A stretch of 64,000 nucleotides of DNA from Kingella denitrificans ATCC 33394. Its GTDB lineage: Bacteria > Pseudomonadota > Gammaproteobacteria > Burkholderiales > Neisseriaceae. Location of the stretch: positions 1,895,582-1,959,581 of the forward strand of contig NZ_GL870929.1 in the NCBI RefSeq assembly GCF_000190695.1, written 5' to 3'. The notes beneath the pieces are model-generated. The model saw nothing but the letters and a program-made list of their open reading frames with translations, was not told the DNA's origin and made no database searches. Position 1 is the stretch's first letter. Each line of letters starts with the position of its first letter. A program made the translations under genes and the position numbers. Below are positions 25,344 to 34,173 of this stretch, piece after piece.

Positions 25344-26585
25344 CTAAATTACGTTTGCAGCGGCTTTTTTACGCAATTGGTGGCGCGAACAATACCACAG
25401 CAGCGAGCCGCCGATGATGCTGCAGGCAAACATGCAGGCGGCCATCACCGTCATGCTGCCGTTGTGCAGCCATGTCACGGCAAAGCCCACGGTGGAGGCA
25501 ATCAGCGATTGCGAAGCCATCAGCACGGCATTGGCGCTGCCGCCGATTTCGGGTTTGAAATTGCCCATGAACAGCGCCTGCGTATTGGCGGCGATTAAGC
25601 CCTGCGCGCCCACGGAACACATCAGCAGGGGCAGCGCCAGCCAAAGTGCAGGCTGCTTTAACCATAACACCGTTGCCAAAAGCGAAGTGTTGGCGAAAAA
25701 CTGGACGGATATGCCCGTCAGCAGCAAATGGCGCGATTCCCAGCCGCGGTTCAGGCCGAAAGCGGTGAGCCGGTTGAAGCTCATCATGGTGATGATGTTG
25801 CAGGCGAACGCAAAGGCATATTGGTGCTGCGACAGGCCGTACAGTTTCATGTAAACAAACGGCGATTCGCTCAAAAACACAATCATGGACGAGAACGAAG
25901 CGGCTTGGTAAAACAGAAAGCCCAAGGCGGCGCGGTTGCGGAACACGTTGCGGTAACGCGTGCCGATGTGCAGCAGCTGCGTTTTGGTGATGGGTTCGGC
26001 GGCTTTGAACTGCGGCAGGAAGCGGTACAGCAGGAACACGACCAGCGCGGCATAGGCAAACAGGAAGGCGAAAATGCTGCGCCAGCCCGCCACACTGTGC
26101 AGCAGCGAGCCGAACAGCGGCGCGATAAGCGGTGCCGTCATCACGATAATGCCGATGAGGGCGAACATTTTCGCGGCTTCGCGGCCTTGGTAATTGTCGC
26201 GTACCACCGCACCCGCCACCACCGCGCTCATGCCCGCGCCCAATGCCTGCACCATGCGCCACACCAGCAGTTGGTTGGCCGTTTGCACAAACACCAGCGC
26301 GGCGCTGGCCAGAACATACACCGACAGGCCGCCCAAGGCGATATTGCGCCGCCCTTTAATGTCCGACAGCGAGCCGCCGATTAACTGCCCTGCCGCCACG
26401 CCCAGCATAAAGCTGCTCAGGCTTTTTTCCACTTGGTGGATGTCGGCGTTCAGGCCGGCGGCAATATCCAGCAATGCCGGCAGATAGGCATCGATGGAAA
26501 AGGGCATGATGGTCATCAGCATGGCCAACAGGGCGGCCATCTGTCCGCGCGAGAGCGGTTTGGAGGGTTTATAGAGCAGGCTCAT
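25344..26585 (-). CDS. Bcr/CflA family MFS drug exporter
   Basis: A 413-residue major facilitator with 12 hydrophobic helices. The N-terminal pattern FSIDAYLPALLDIAAGLNADIHQVEKSLSSFMLGVAAGQLIGGSLSD is typical of the Bcr/CflA (drug:H+ antiporter 1) branch, with loop 2-3 motif GGSLSDIKGRRN. It probably exports bicyclomycin-like drugs or metabolites; the true substrate is unknown. It is 22 bp downstream of ampG on the same strand and may be co-transcribed. A DUS inside encodes KQPALW in a helix-connecting region. Confidence 0.9.
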   Translation of the reverse strand: MSLLYKPSKPLSRGQMAALLAMLMTIMPFSIDAYLPALLDIAAGLNADIHQVEKSLSSFMLGVAAGQLIGGSLSDIKGRRNIALGGLSVYVLASAALVFVQTANQLLVWRMVQALGAGMSAVVAGAVVRDNYQGREAAKMFALIGIIVMTAPLIAPLFGSLLHSVAGWRSIFAFLFAYAALVVFLLYRFLPQFKAAEPITKTQLLHIGTRYRNVFRNRAALGFLFYQAASFSSMIVFLSESPFVYMKLYGLSQHQYAFAFACNIITMMSFNRLTAFGLNRGWESRHLLLTGISVQFFANTSLLATVLWLKQPALWLALPLLMCSVGAQGLIAANTQALFMGNFKPEIGGSANAVLMASQSLIASTVGFAVTWLHNGSMTVMAACMFACSIIGGSLLWYCSRHQLRKKAAANVI

Positions 26586-26607
26586 ATATCAAAGGCAACG
26601 AAAGTAT

Positions 26608-28128
26608 TCAAGACGAGGGCTTGATGATATAGCGGTTGGTCAAATACACCAGCAGCAGGATGGGCACGCCCATCAGCGCGGTGAGCAGGAAAAAGGCGGG
26701 ATAGCCCAACTGGCTGGCCATTGCGCCCGAATAACCGCCCAGGATTTTGGGCGACAGTGTCATCAGCGATGACAGCAGCGCGTATTGCACGGCGGTGAAA
26801 CGGATGTTGGTCAGGCCGGAGAGGAACACGACGAACACGGTGCTGGCAAAACCGCCCGCCAGATTGTCGATACCCACGGCCAGATACATCAGCGGCACAT
26901 CATGGCCGCGCAAGGCGAGCAGGATAAACAGCAGGTTGGTGGCGGCGGTGGCGATGGCGCCCAGCATCATCATGCTCATGATTTTGTATTTTTGCGCCAA
27001 CAAGCCGCCCACGAATCCGCCCGCAATCGACATGACGATGCCAAACGATTTCACGGCATAGGCAATTTCTTCTTTGCTGAAGCCCATGTTGTCGTAGAAC
27101 ACGTTGGAAATCACGCCCGCAACAATATCGGAAACGCGGTACAGCCCAATCAGCGCCAGCAGCAGGATGGCGCGTTTGCCGTAGCGGTGGAAGAAGTCGG
27201 CCACGGGGGCAATCCATGTTTGCCGCACCAGTTCGGACGGTGCCAAGCGGCATTTCACCGCCAGGCAGCCTGCACCCGCGGCGGCGGCCAGCGATGCGCC
27301 CAAACGCAGGCTTTCCCACGCAAAGGCTTGCAGCGGCGCGTTATCGGCGGCAGGCAGGAGCGCGCCCACATGGCGGAACACGGCAACGAACACGCTCACG
27401 CTGACCAAAAACAGCGCCAGCAAACGCAGGGAGTGCTGCGCTTTGACGGGTGCAGGCTGCTTTTGATGCTCCGGTTCCCGCATCCACAAAGTCGTGGACA
27501 AACCGGCCGCCATCATGGCCGCCATCACCCAATAAGTATTGCGCCAGGCGTCGTACAGATAATGCGCCTTGGTCGAGCCCCAGTATTCCGCCAACAGCAG
27601 GCTGCCTGCACCTGCCGCAATCAGCCCCAGCCGATAGCCCACGGTGTAGGTGGACGACATCACCGTCTGCATGGCGTGGTCGTTCGGTGCAATTTCAATG
27701 CGGTAGGCATCGATAACGATGTCCTGCGTGGCCGCCGAAAAACCGAGCAGCACCGCCGCCATGGCCATGGCCGCCAACTGCTGCGGATTTTGCGGGTCGA
27801 TGCTGCCCATGGCGATAATGGCGGCTATTACCAGCACCTGCGCCAACAACAGCCAGGCGCGGCGTTTGCCCAGCGCGCGCGAAAGATACGGCAGCGGCAG
27901 GCTGTCAATCAGCGGCGCCCACACGAATTTGAACGAATAGCCCAAGGCCGCCCAGCTGAACATGGTCACGGTTTTTTTCTCGATGCCCGCTTCGCTCAGC
28001 CATAGCGACAGAGTGGAGAAAATCAACAGCAGCGGCATGCCTGCGGCAAAGCCCAGCAGCAGCATCGTGAAGGCGCGGCGGTCGGAATATACGGAAAATT
28101 TTTTGAAAAATGAAGGCTTTGTTTGCAT
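26608..28128 (-). CDS. ampG: AmpG-type muropeptide permease
   Basis: Major facilitator that imports anhydro-muropeptides for peptidoglycan recycling. The 506-residue protein begins FSVYSDRRAFTMLLLGFAAGMPLLLIFSTLSLWLSEAG, strongly AmpG-like, and carries the SATQDIVIDAYRIE motif near 155-168 that typifies the family. About 12-14 helices are present, with a loop at 215-235 containing DUS-encoded KQPAP. Neisserial AmpG limits release of peptidoglycan fragments, a known factor in inflammation. It lies between fpr and the Bcr-like gene. Confidence 0.93.
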   Translation of the reverse strand: MQTKPSFFKKFSVYSDRRAFTMLLLGFAAGMPLLLIFSTLSLWLSEAGIEKKTVTMFSWAALGYSFKFVWAPLIDSLPLPYLSRALGKRRAWLLLAQVLVIAAIIAMGSIDPQNPQQLAAMAMAAVLLGFSAATQDIVIDAYRIEIAPNDHAMQTVMSSTYTVGYRLGLIAAGAGSLLLAEYWGSTKAHYLYDAWRNTYWVMAAMMAAGLSTTLWMREPEHQKQPAPVKAQHSLRLLALFLVSVSVFVAVFRHVGALLPAADNAPLQAFAWESLRLGASLAAAAGAGCLAVKCRLAPSELVRQTWIAPVADFFHRYGKRAILLLALIGLYRVSDIVAGVISNVFYDNMGFSKEEIAYAVKSFGIVMSIAGGFVGGLLAQKYKIMSMMMLGAIATAATNLLFILLALRGHDVPLMYLAVGIDNLAGGFASTVFVVFLSGLTNIRFTAVQYALLSSLMTLSPKILGGYSGAMASQLGYPAFFLLTALMGVPILLLVYLTNRYIIKPSS

Positions 28129-28138
28129 ATTTTTGGGT

Positions 28139-28921
28139 TTAGAAACCGTTTTCCATCATGATTTGGCCGGGCAGTTTGTTGCGGTGCATGGCAAAGCCCA
28201 TTTCCAGCAAGGTTTTGAACACGTCCTGCACCATTTGCGGATTGCCGCAAATCATAAAGCGGCTGTCGGCCGGTGTGAACGGGCGTTGGAATGCCTGCGC
28301 CAAACGGCCGTTTTTCAACAGCTCGGGCAGCCTGCACGACAATGCGCCTTCGGTGGTTTCGCGCGTGGTAATTGGCACGAAACGCAGTTTGCCGATGTGT
28401 TCGGCAATGAGCGGGTGGTCGGACAATCCGCGAATCCAATCGTTAAAAATCAAATCGCGCGCGAACGAGACGCTGTGCGCCAAAGCGAGCGTGTCGAAAC
28501 GCTCCCACACCGCAGGCTGCTGGATTATCGACAAAAACGGCGCAATGCCCGAACCGGTGGACAACATGATTAAGTCTTTGCCGTCGGGGAAGCGGCCGGG
28601 CAGGAAAAAGCCCTGCGCGGTTTTGTCCAGCAAAATGCGGTCGCCGGCTTGCAGGGCGGTCAGACGTGCGGACATTTCGCCACCGTCGATGAGAATGACG
28701 AAAAATTCCAGCGTGTCGGCATATTCCGCGGAAATCATGGAATAGGCGCGCCAGATAAAACCGTTGCCGTCCGTACCGGCACGAAAGCCCAATCGGGCGA
28801 ACTGGCCGGCGGAAAAGCGGTAGGCTTCGGGGCGCGAAACGGCAAAGGTTAAGTGTTTGGGGCTGTGCTGTTTGACCCACAGCACTTCTTCTTCGGTGAA
28901 TTTGTTTTCGCTGGTTGTCAT
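28139..28921 (-). CDS. fpr: Ferredoxin-NADP+ reductase
   Basis: A 260-residue FAD enzyme that moves electrons between NADPH and ferredoxin or flavodoxin. The FAD-binding motif is seen as WRAYSMISAEY near 53-63 (RxYS), the NADP domain as MLSTGSGIAPFLSI near 118-131, and the C-terminal FAD-stacking region ends GQIMMENGF. The length and C-terminus fit the bacterial subclass I FPR. It is upstream of ampG by 10 bp, with the same orientation, so they probably share a transcript. An in-frame DUS lies near 28329. Confidence 0.93.
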   Translation of the reverse strand: MTTSENKFTEEEVLWVKQHSPKHLTFAVSRPEAYRFSAGQFARLGFRAGTDGNGFIWRAYSMISAEYADTLEFFVILIDGGEMSARLTALQAGDRILLDKTAQGFFLPGRFPDGKDLIMLSTGSGIAPFLSIIQQPAVWERFDTLALAHSVSFARDLIFNDWIRGLSDHPLIAEHIGKLRFVPITTRETTEGALSCRLPELLKNGRLAQAFQRPFTPADSRFMICGNPQMVQDVFKTLLEMGFAMHRNKLPGQIMMENGF

Positions 28922-28981
28922 GGGGATTCCTTGAAATGAGGTGTGTGAAAGTGCAGGCTGCTTTTTGCAGATGCGGCGGGT

Positions 28982-29857
28982 TTACGGGTTTTGTTGGCCC
29001 AAAATCATGGTGCCGATGCCGCTGTCGGTGAAAATTTCCAGCAGCAGCACGTTGGGAATGCGACCGTCGATAATGTGCACGGCTTTCACGCCGTTGGTGG
29101 CGGCTTCTAGTGCCGATGAAATCTTGGGCAGCATGCCGCCGGACAAAGTGCCGTCCGCCACCAGCGCGTCAATGTCTTCGGGCGTGAGGTTGGTGAGCAG
29201 GCGACCGTTTTTATCCATCACGCCGGCAATGTTGGTCATCATCACCAGCTTTTCGGCGTTCAGCCCTTCGGCCAGTTTGCCTGCCACCAAGTCGGCATTG
29301 ATATTGAACGCTTCGCCGTTTGGACCCACGCCGATGGGGGCGATGACGGGGATATAGCCCGCCGCGGACATTTGTTGCACCAGTGTGCAGTCGATGTGGT
29401 CGATTTCGCCGACTTGGCCGATGTCCGTTTGGCCGTCCAGCAGCATTTTGCGCGCTTTGATGAAATGGTTGTCGCGCCCCGTCAGGCCGATGGCCCTGCC
29501 GCCGTGCACGTTCAGCAGCGACACGATTTCTTTGTTCACATGGCCGCCCAGCACCATTTCCACCACGTCCATGGTTTCGCCGTCGGTCACACGCATTCCC
29601 TGCACGAATTCGCCTTTTTTGCCGATTTTTTCCAGAATCCCGTTAATTTGCGGGCCGCCGCCGTGGACGATGACGGGGTTGATGCCCACCAGTTTGAGCA
29701 GGACGATGTCTTTGGCAAAGCCTTCTTTCAACTGCGGCTCGGTCATGGCGTTGCCGCCGTATTTCACGACCAGCGTGCAGCCTGCAAAGCGGCGGATATA
29801 GGGCAGGGCTTCCGATAAGATGGCGGCTTTGGCGGACGGGGACACGGCGGCGGTCAT
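28982..29857 (-). CDS. argB: Acetylglutamate kinase
   Basis: Second enzyme of arginine synthesis; phosphorylates N-acetylglutamate. The ATG at 29857 gives 291 residues. Visible motifs are VVKYGGNAM near 30-38 (phosphate-binding), VHGGGPQI near 64-71, and FNINADLVAGKLAE near 182. The C-terminus contains the TDSGIGTMI signature seen in longer, arginine-sensitive AGKs, but the N-terminal helix that mediates hexamer formation is only partly present, so feedback control is uncertain. It is a single gene flanked by DUS. Confidence 0.96.
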   Translation of the reverse strand: MTAAVSPSAKAAILSEALPYIRRFAGCTLVVKYGGNAMTEPQLKEGFAKDIVLLKLVGINPVIVHGGGPQINGILEKIGKKGEFVQGMRVTDGETMDVVEMVLGGHVNKEIVSLLNVHGGRAIGLTGRDNHFIKARKMLLDGQTDIGQVGEIDHIDCTLVQQMSAAGYIPVIAPIGVGPNGEAFNINADLVAGKLAEGLNAEKLVMMTNIAGVMDKNGRLLTNLTPEDIDALVADGTLSGGMLPKISSALEAATNGVKAVHIIDGRIPNVLLLEIFTDSGIGTMILGQQNP

Positions 29858-29984
29858 GGCGTTTCCTTTTTTGGGCGGTGAAATGAAGGCGTTATTATAC
29901 ACGGCTGCCGGGTGCAGGCTGCTTTTTTGGATTTGTAAAGGTTTTTTATTGATAGATTTCATGGCATTGCGCGGAGGTGTCCGC

Positions 29985-30034
29985 ATTGAAAGCAGCCTGC
30001 ATTGGGCGGGATTGAGGTGCAGGCTGCTTTCAAT
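29985..30034. repeat. Paired inverted DUS hairpin
   Basis: ATTGAAAGCAGCCTGC and GCAGGCTGCTTTCAAT, perfect 16-base arms and an 18-nt loop, in the argB-ppk gap. No gene ends beside it, so it is a hairpin without an obvious transcript to terminate. Confidence 0.7.
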
Positions 30035-30102
30035 GTTTGCCGACAATGGACGCGCAGGCGCAACGGCATACATACCGTGAATACACGCCATGCGTTATGC
30101 CC

Positions 30103-30153
30103 AAAGCAGCCTGCACCTCCCGCCATTGACCGAAGGAATGTGCAGGCTGCTTT
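30103..30153. repeat. Paired inverted DUS hairpin
   Basis: AAAGCAGCCTGCAC and GTGCAGGCTGCTTT around a loop of about 24 nt in the argB-ppk gap. Confidence 0.65.
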
Positions 30154-30227
30154 TTCGTTGGCGGCAAAAGGCCGTGCCAGCACGCAAATTGCTTGGCAGC
30201 AGCAAAGATTTGCCCGCGCATTTACGC

Positions 30228-30233
30228 TATAAT
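30228..30233 (+). promoter_or_regulatory. Likely -10 box of ppk
   Basis: TATAAT, 37 bp before the ppk ATG. No good -35 hexamer is seen at 16-18 bp, so the promoter may need an activator or be weak. Confidence 0.45.
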
Positions 30234-30270
30234 TTTCATCACGACCATATTGATTGACCGAAAGTTTCCC

Positions 30271-32337
30271 ATGCCCCAATCCAACCGCATCCTTTGCCGC
30301 GAAAGCAGCTTGCTGGCGTTCAACCGCCGCGTATTGGCACAGGCGCAGGATTCGCGCGTTCCCCTGCTGGAACGGCTGCGTTTCCTGTGCATCGTATCGT
30401 CCAATCTGGATGAATTTTTTGAAGTGCGCATGGCGTATTTGAAGCGCGAGCAGCGCAAAAAGCCGAACCAGACGCTGGATTCGGGTTTGACACCCGCCGA
30501 AACCATCGCGCGCATCAGCCAAGAAGCGCAGCAGCTCATCCGCGAGCAATACGCATTGTTCAACGATGTGCTGGTGCCCGAACTGCACCGCCAGAATATT
30601 TCGTTTTACCGCCGCAGCGCATGGACCAAAGAGCAGCACGCCTGGATTGAAGACTATTTCAACCGCGAGCTGCTGCCGATTCTCACACCCATCGGGCTGG
30701 ACGCTTCGCATCCGTTTCCGCGTTTGCTGAACAAATCTTTAAATTTCGTGGTGGAACTGGAAGGCAAAGACGCATTCGGCCGCGCTTCGGGCATGGCCAT
30801 CGTGCAGGCGCCGCGCATTTTGCCGCGCGTGGTGAAGCTGCCTGCCGAATTGTGCGACGGCCGCGACGGCTTCGTGTTCCTGTCGTCCATCCTGCACGAA
30901 TATGTGTACAAACTTTTCCGCGGCATGAAAGTGAAAGGCTGCCACCAGTTCCGCCTCACGCGCGACAGTGCGCTGATGGTGGACGAAGACGATTTGAGCA
31001 ACCTGCGCCAAGCGGTGCAGAACGAACTGCGCGACCGTGATTTCGGCGATGCCGTGCGCCTGGAAGTGCCGGAAAACTGCCCGACAGCCATCAGCGATTT
31101 CCTGTTGCAGCAATTCCAACTGACCGACAACGAGTTATACCGTGTGAACGGGCCGGTGAATTTGGTGCGGCTGATGTCCGTGCCCGACATGGTGGCGCGC
31201 AAGGAATTGAAATTTGCGTCCTATGTGCCGCAATATCCGGCGGCGCTGCGCAAATCGCCCTGCCTGCTCGATGAAATCGCCCAGCGCGACATCCTGCTGC
31301 ACCATCCCTACCAAACCTTCGAGCCGGTGGTGAAATTTATCCACGATTCGGCGCACGATCCCGATGTGGTCGCCATCAAAATGACGATTTACCGCACCGG
31401 CACGGATTCCGAATTGGTCAAAGCGCTGCTGGCGGCGGCCGAAGCGGGCAAGCAGGTAACCGTGGTGGTGGAGCTGATGGCGCGTTTTGACGAAGCGAAC
31501 AACGTGAAATGGGCAAGGCGCTTGGAAGAAGCGGGCGCGCACGTGGTGTATGGCGTGTTCGGCTACAAAGTCCATGCCAAAATGGCGCTGGTCATCCGCC
31601 GCGAAGCAGGCAGCCTGCACGCTTACGCGCATTTGGGTACGGGCAATTACCACCAAGGCACATCGCGGATTTACACCGATTTCGGCCTGCTCACGGCCGA
31701 TGAGGGCATTACGCGCGACGTGAACACGTTATTCATGGAAATCACAGGTTTGGGGCAGGCGAACAAATTGAAAAAGCTGTATCAAAGCCCGTTCACGCTG
31801 CACAAAATGGTGATGGACAGCATTGAACGCGAAACGCGCAACGCTGAAGCCGGCAAGCCCGCGCGGATTATCGCCAAAATGAATTCGCTGATTGAGCCGC
31901 AAGTGATTGAAGCGCTGTACCGCGCCAGTGCGGTCGGCGTGCAGATTGACCTGATTGTGCGCGGCATGTGCGCCTTGCGGCCACAGGTGCCCGGCTTGTC
32001 GGACAACATCCGCGTGCGTTCGATTATTGGCCGGCTGCTGGAGCATTCGCGCGTGTATTATTTCCTCAACGGCGGCGCGGAAGACGTGTTCATTGCCAGC
32101 GCGGACTGGATGGGGCGCAATTTCTTCAGCCGCATCGAAGTGGCTACGCCGATTGTGCAGCCTGCATTGAAACGGCGCGTTATGGAAGAAGGGCTGATGC
32201 TGCCCCTGTGCGACAATCTGAAAGCATGGCAAATGCAGGGCGACGGCAGCTATGTGCGCGTGCAGGCGGCAGAGGGCGACGAAGCCGTCGGCGTGCAGGA
32301 AGCTTTGTTGGCGCAATATACCGGCACGGTTTCATAA
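30271..32337 (+). CDS. ppk: Polyphosphate kinase 1
   Basis: Reversibly polymerises ATP gamma-phosphate into inorganic polyphosphate; membrane-associated tetramer. The ATG at 30271 gives 688 residues, the same numbering as E. coli PPK1. The autophosphorylated His falls at exactly position 435 (YKVHAK) and the second essential His at 592 (LEHSRVYYF). The N-terminal helical domain starts ILCRESSLLAFNRRVL. The loop HLGTGNYH is at 454-461. In-frame DUS occur near 31609 and 32158. It is a single gene followed by a DUS hairpin. Confidence 0.98.
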   Translation: MPQSNRILCRESSLLAFNRRVLAQAQDSRVPLLERLRFLCIVSSNLDEFFEVRMAYLKREQRKKPNQTLDSGLTPAETIARISQEAQQLIREQYALFNDVLVPELHRQNISFYRRSAWTKEQHAWIEDYFNRELLPILTPIGLDASHPFPRLLNKSLNFVVELEGKDAFGRASGMAIVQAPRILPRVVKLPAELCDGRDGFVFLSSILHEYVYKLFRGMKVKGCHQFRLTRDSALMVDEDDLSNLRQAVQNELRDRDFGDAVRLEVPENCPTAISDFLLQQFQLTDNELYRVNGPVNLVRLMSVPDMVARKELKFASYVPQYPAALRKSPCLLDEIAQRDILLHHPYQTFEPVVKFIHDSAHDPDVVAIKMTIYRTGTDSELVKALLAAAEAGKQVTVVVELMARFDEANNVKWARRLEEAGAHVVYGVFGYKVHAKMALVIRREAGSLHAYAHLGTGNYHQGTSRIYTDFGLLTADEGITRDVNTLFMEITGLGQANKLKKLYQSPFTLHKMVMDSIERETRNAEAGKPARIIAKMNSLIEPQVIEALYRASAVGVQIDLIVRGMCALRPQVPGLSDNIRVRSIIGRLLEHSRVYYFLNGGAEDVFIASADWMGRNFFSRIEVATPIVQPALKRRVMEEGLMLPLCDNLKAWQMQGDGSYVRVQAAEGDEAVGVQEALLAQYTGTVS

Positions 32338-32374
32338 CGGCTTTCACGGCAATGCGCTGCCGTATCCGCGCGTT

Positions 32375-32419
32375 AAAAAGCAGCCTGCACTTTCAAAATC
32401 GAAGTGCAGGCTGCTTTTT
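32375..32419. terminator. Paired inverted DUS hairpin after ppk
   Basis: AAAAAGCAGCCTGCACTTTC and GAAGTGCAGGCTGCTTTTT around a short loop. The same hairpin is repeated ahead of the second paralogue and again after it, as part of the tandem duplication. Confidence 0.72.
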
Positions 32420-32493
32420 CGTGCGGGGAGCTACATAATATATTAGAATTCGGCTTGATTCCCGTCATCTCGATACCATCGAAAGGAAACCTC

Positions 32494-33147
32494 ATGAAAT
32501 ACCTCCTAATCGCCCTGCTGGCCGCATCAACTGCCGCCCACGCCCAAGACTATGTGCTCAAAGACCGCCCTTTTGAAAGCGGCGGCCTTTCTACCGACGG
32601 CAAAACCTTTTCCATTAACACCGTCGGTTACAACAGCAATGTGTGCGACTTGGACGGCAGTCTGAAAAACAATGTTTACCGCGATGGCAAAGGCTGCGAA
32701 GTGCGTTTTGCGTTTGCCCGCAACAAAGTGAGCGTTACCGTGCCCGAATCCGCCCGCGAAGCCTGCGCAGAATATTGCGGGCATAACGCACATTTTGCGG
32801 ATCAATACCACCGACTGCCCGCCGCCTGCACCGAGTCTGCCACCAAAAACACCGCACAGCGCTTTCAGGCTGCCTACCGTGCCAAAAATTACGCCCAAGC
32901 CGCGCAAATCCAGCAGCAGTATGTGAACACCTGCAACGGCTTTATGTTTGTCACCGAACAAATGCGCGCCCGCAACGACTTGGCGGTGGCCTATAAAAAC
33001 AGCGGCAACAAAACCGCCTGCCACACCGCGCTGCAACCGCTGCGCCGTTATTGGAACGACAAGGCGGAGGAGCACGGCTACCATTACCGCGACGATTTCA
33101 TGAAAGAACTGGCCGCCGCCAAATTCAACTGGAACGCGTGCCGTTGA
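32494..33147 (+). CDS. Secreted eight-cysteine protein, paralogue A
   Basis: A 217-residue exported protein of unknown function. The ATG at 32494 has GAAAGGAAACC upstream. Signal peptide 1-17 (ends AHA). The mature part has eight cysteines (in VCD, GCE, EAC, EYC, AAC, NTC, TAC and NAC contexts), enough for four disulfides. The N-terminal half is beta-rich (FAFARNKVSVTVP), and the C-terminal half is helical with a repeat-like FQAAYRAKNYAQAAQIQQQYVNTC stretch resembling a TPR or Sel1-like helix pair. It may act in the periplasm with the Dsb system. The adjacent paralogue B is about 80% identical by eye. Confidence 0.75.
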   Translation: MKYLLIALLAASTAAHAQDYVLKDRPFESGGLSTDGKTFSINTVGYNSNVCDLDGSLKNNVYRDGKGCEVRFAFARNKVSVTVPESAREACAEYCGHNAHFADQYHRLPAACTESATKNTAQRFQAAYRAKNYAQAAQIQQQYVNTCNGFMFVTEQMRARNDLAVAYKNSGNKTACHTALQPLRRYWNDKAEEHGYHYRDDFMKELAAAKFNWNACR

Positions 33148-33184
33148 GTAACGCGGATTGGCTACACTAGCCGAAACCGCAACC

Positions 33185-33228
33185 AAAAGCAGCCTGCACC
33201 TTGGATTTCAAAGTGCAGGCTGCTTTTT
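33185..33228. terminator. Paired inverted DUS hairpin between paralogues A and B
   Basis: AAAAGCAGCCTGCACCTTGG with GTGCAGGCTGCTTTTTC, nearly the same as the hairpins at 32375 and 33997. Confidence 0.72.
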
Positions 33229-33302
33229 CGTGCGGGGAACCGCCTAATGAATTAAAATCTAATTTGATTCCCGTCATCCCGATACCACTGAAAGGAAACC
33301 CC

Positions 33303-33959
33303 ATGAAACACTTCCTTCTCGCCCTGCTGGCCGCCGCAACCGCTGCCCATGCGCAAGAGTATGCGTTCAAAGATCGTCTCTTTGAAGAAGGCGACTTTTC
33401 TACCGACGGCAAAGCCTTCATTATCCATACCATCAGTTCCGGCGGTAACTTTTGCGATTTGGGAGGCTTTATAAAACACAACGTTTATCGCGATGGCAAA
33501 GGCTGCGAAGTGCGTTTTGCGTTTGCCCGTAACAAAGTGAGTATTACCGTTCCCGAATTCGCCCGAGAAGCCTGCGCAGAATATTGCGGGCATAACGCAC
33601 ATTTTGCGGATCAATACTACCGCCTGCCCGCCGCCTGCACCCGGTCTGCCGCCAAAAACACCGTACAGCGTTTTCATGCTGCCTACCGTGCCAAAAATTA
33701 CGCCCAAGCCGCGCGAATCCAGCAGCGGTATGTGAACGCCTGCAACCGCTTTGCAGGGATCACCGGACAAATGCGCGCCCGCAACGATTTGGCAGTGGCC
33801 TACAAAAACAGCGGCAACAAAACCGCCTGCCGCACCGCGCTGCAACCGCTGCGCCGCTATTGGAACGACAAGGCGGAGGAGCATAGCTACCTTTACCGCG
33901 ACGATTTCATGAAAGAACTGGCCGCCGCCAAATTCAACTGGAACGCGTGCCGCCGCTGA
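33303..33959 (+). CDS. Secreted eight-cysteine protein, paralogue B
   Basis: A 218-residue tandem duplicate of the preceding gene, about 80% identical by eye. The signal peptide (ends AHA), all eight cysteines and the C-terminal KELAAAKFNWNAC block are kept; changes cluster in the first third of the mature protein (EEGDFSTDGKAFIIHTISSGGNFC). The ribosome site GAAAGGAAACCCC is also duplicated. Both copies appear intact and probably expressed. Differences concentrated in one region could mean different partners. Function unknown. Confidence 0.75.
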   Translation: MKHFLLALLAAATAAHAQEYAFKDRLFEEGDFSTDGKAFIIHTISSGGNFCDLGGFIKHNVYRDGKGCEVRFAFARNKVSITVPEFAREACAEYCGHNAHFADQYYRLPAACTRSAAKNTVQRFHAAYRAKNYAQAARIQQRYVNACNRFAGITGQMRARNDLAVAYKNSGNKTACRTALQPLRRYWNDKAEEHSYLYRDDFMKELAAAKFNWNACRR

Positions 33960-33996
33960 ATAACGCGGGTTGGCTGCACTAGCCGAAACCGTAACC

Positions 33997-34039
33997 AAAA
34001 GCAGCCTGCACCTTGGATTTCAAAGTGCAGGCTGTTTTT
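33997..34039. terminator. DUS hairpin after paralogue B, one arm mutated
   Basis: AAAAGCAGCCTGCACC pairs with GTGCAGGCTGTTTTT. The second arm has lost the final C of the DUS, so one uptake site is broken. It is the third copy of the hairpin that bounds the duplicated unit. Confidence 0.65.
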
Positions 34040-34084
34040 GCAAAATCCGCACGGCCGCCCTTTCCTTTCGGGCGATTCTGCTGC

Positions 34085-34090
34085 TATAAT
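34085..34090 (+). promoter_or_regulatory. Extended -10 box of fba
   Basis: TGCTATAAT, an extended -10 element about 84 bp before the fba start codon. A long AT-rich leader follows. Confidence 0.5.
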
Positions 34091-34173
34091 TTTTCGGTTA
34101 GCGAAAAATTACATTTCACTACACATTCGAACACATCATTCACATTTCATTTCATCACCCAAGGAGCAACACC

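Larger units (their letters stand above)
29858..30270. other. Intergenic region rich in uptake sequences (no gene seen)
   Basis: This 413-bp divergent gap between argB and ppk contains one single DUS (about 29911-29927) and two inverted DUS pairs (29985-30034 and 30103-30153). A TATAAT box at 30228-30233 is the likely -10 for ppk. Readings through the region are generated by the DUS palindromes and none has a credible start and composition. Confidence 0.6.
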
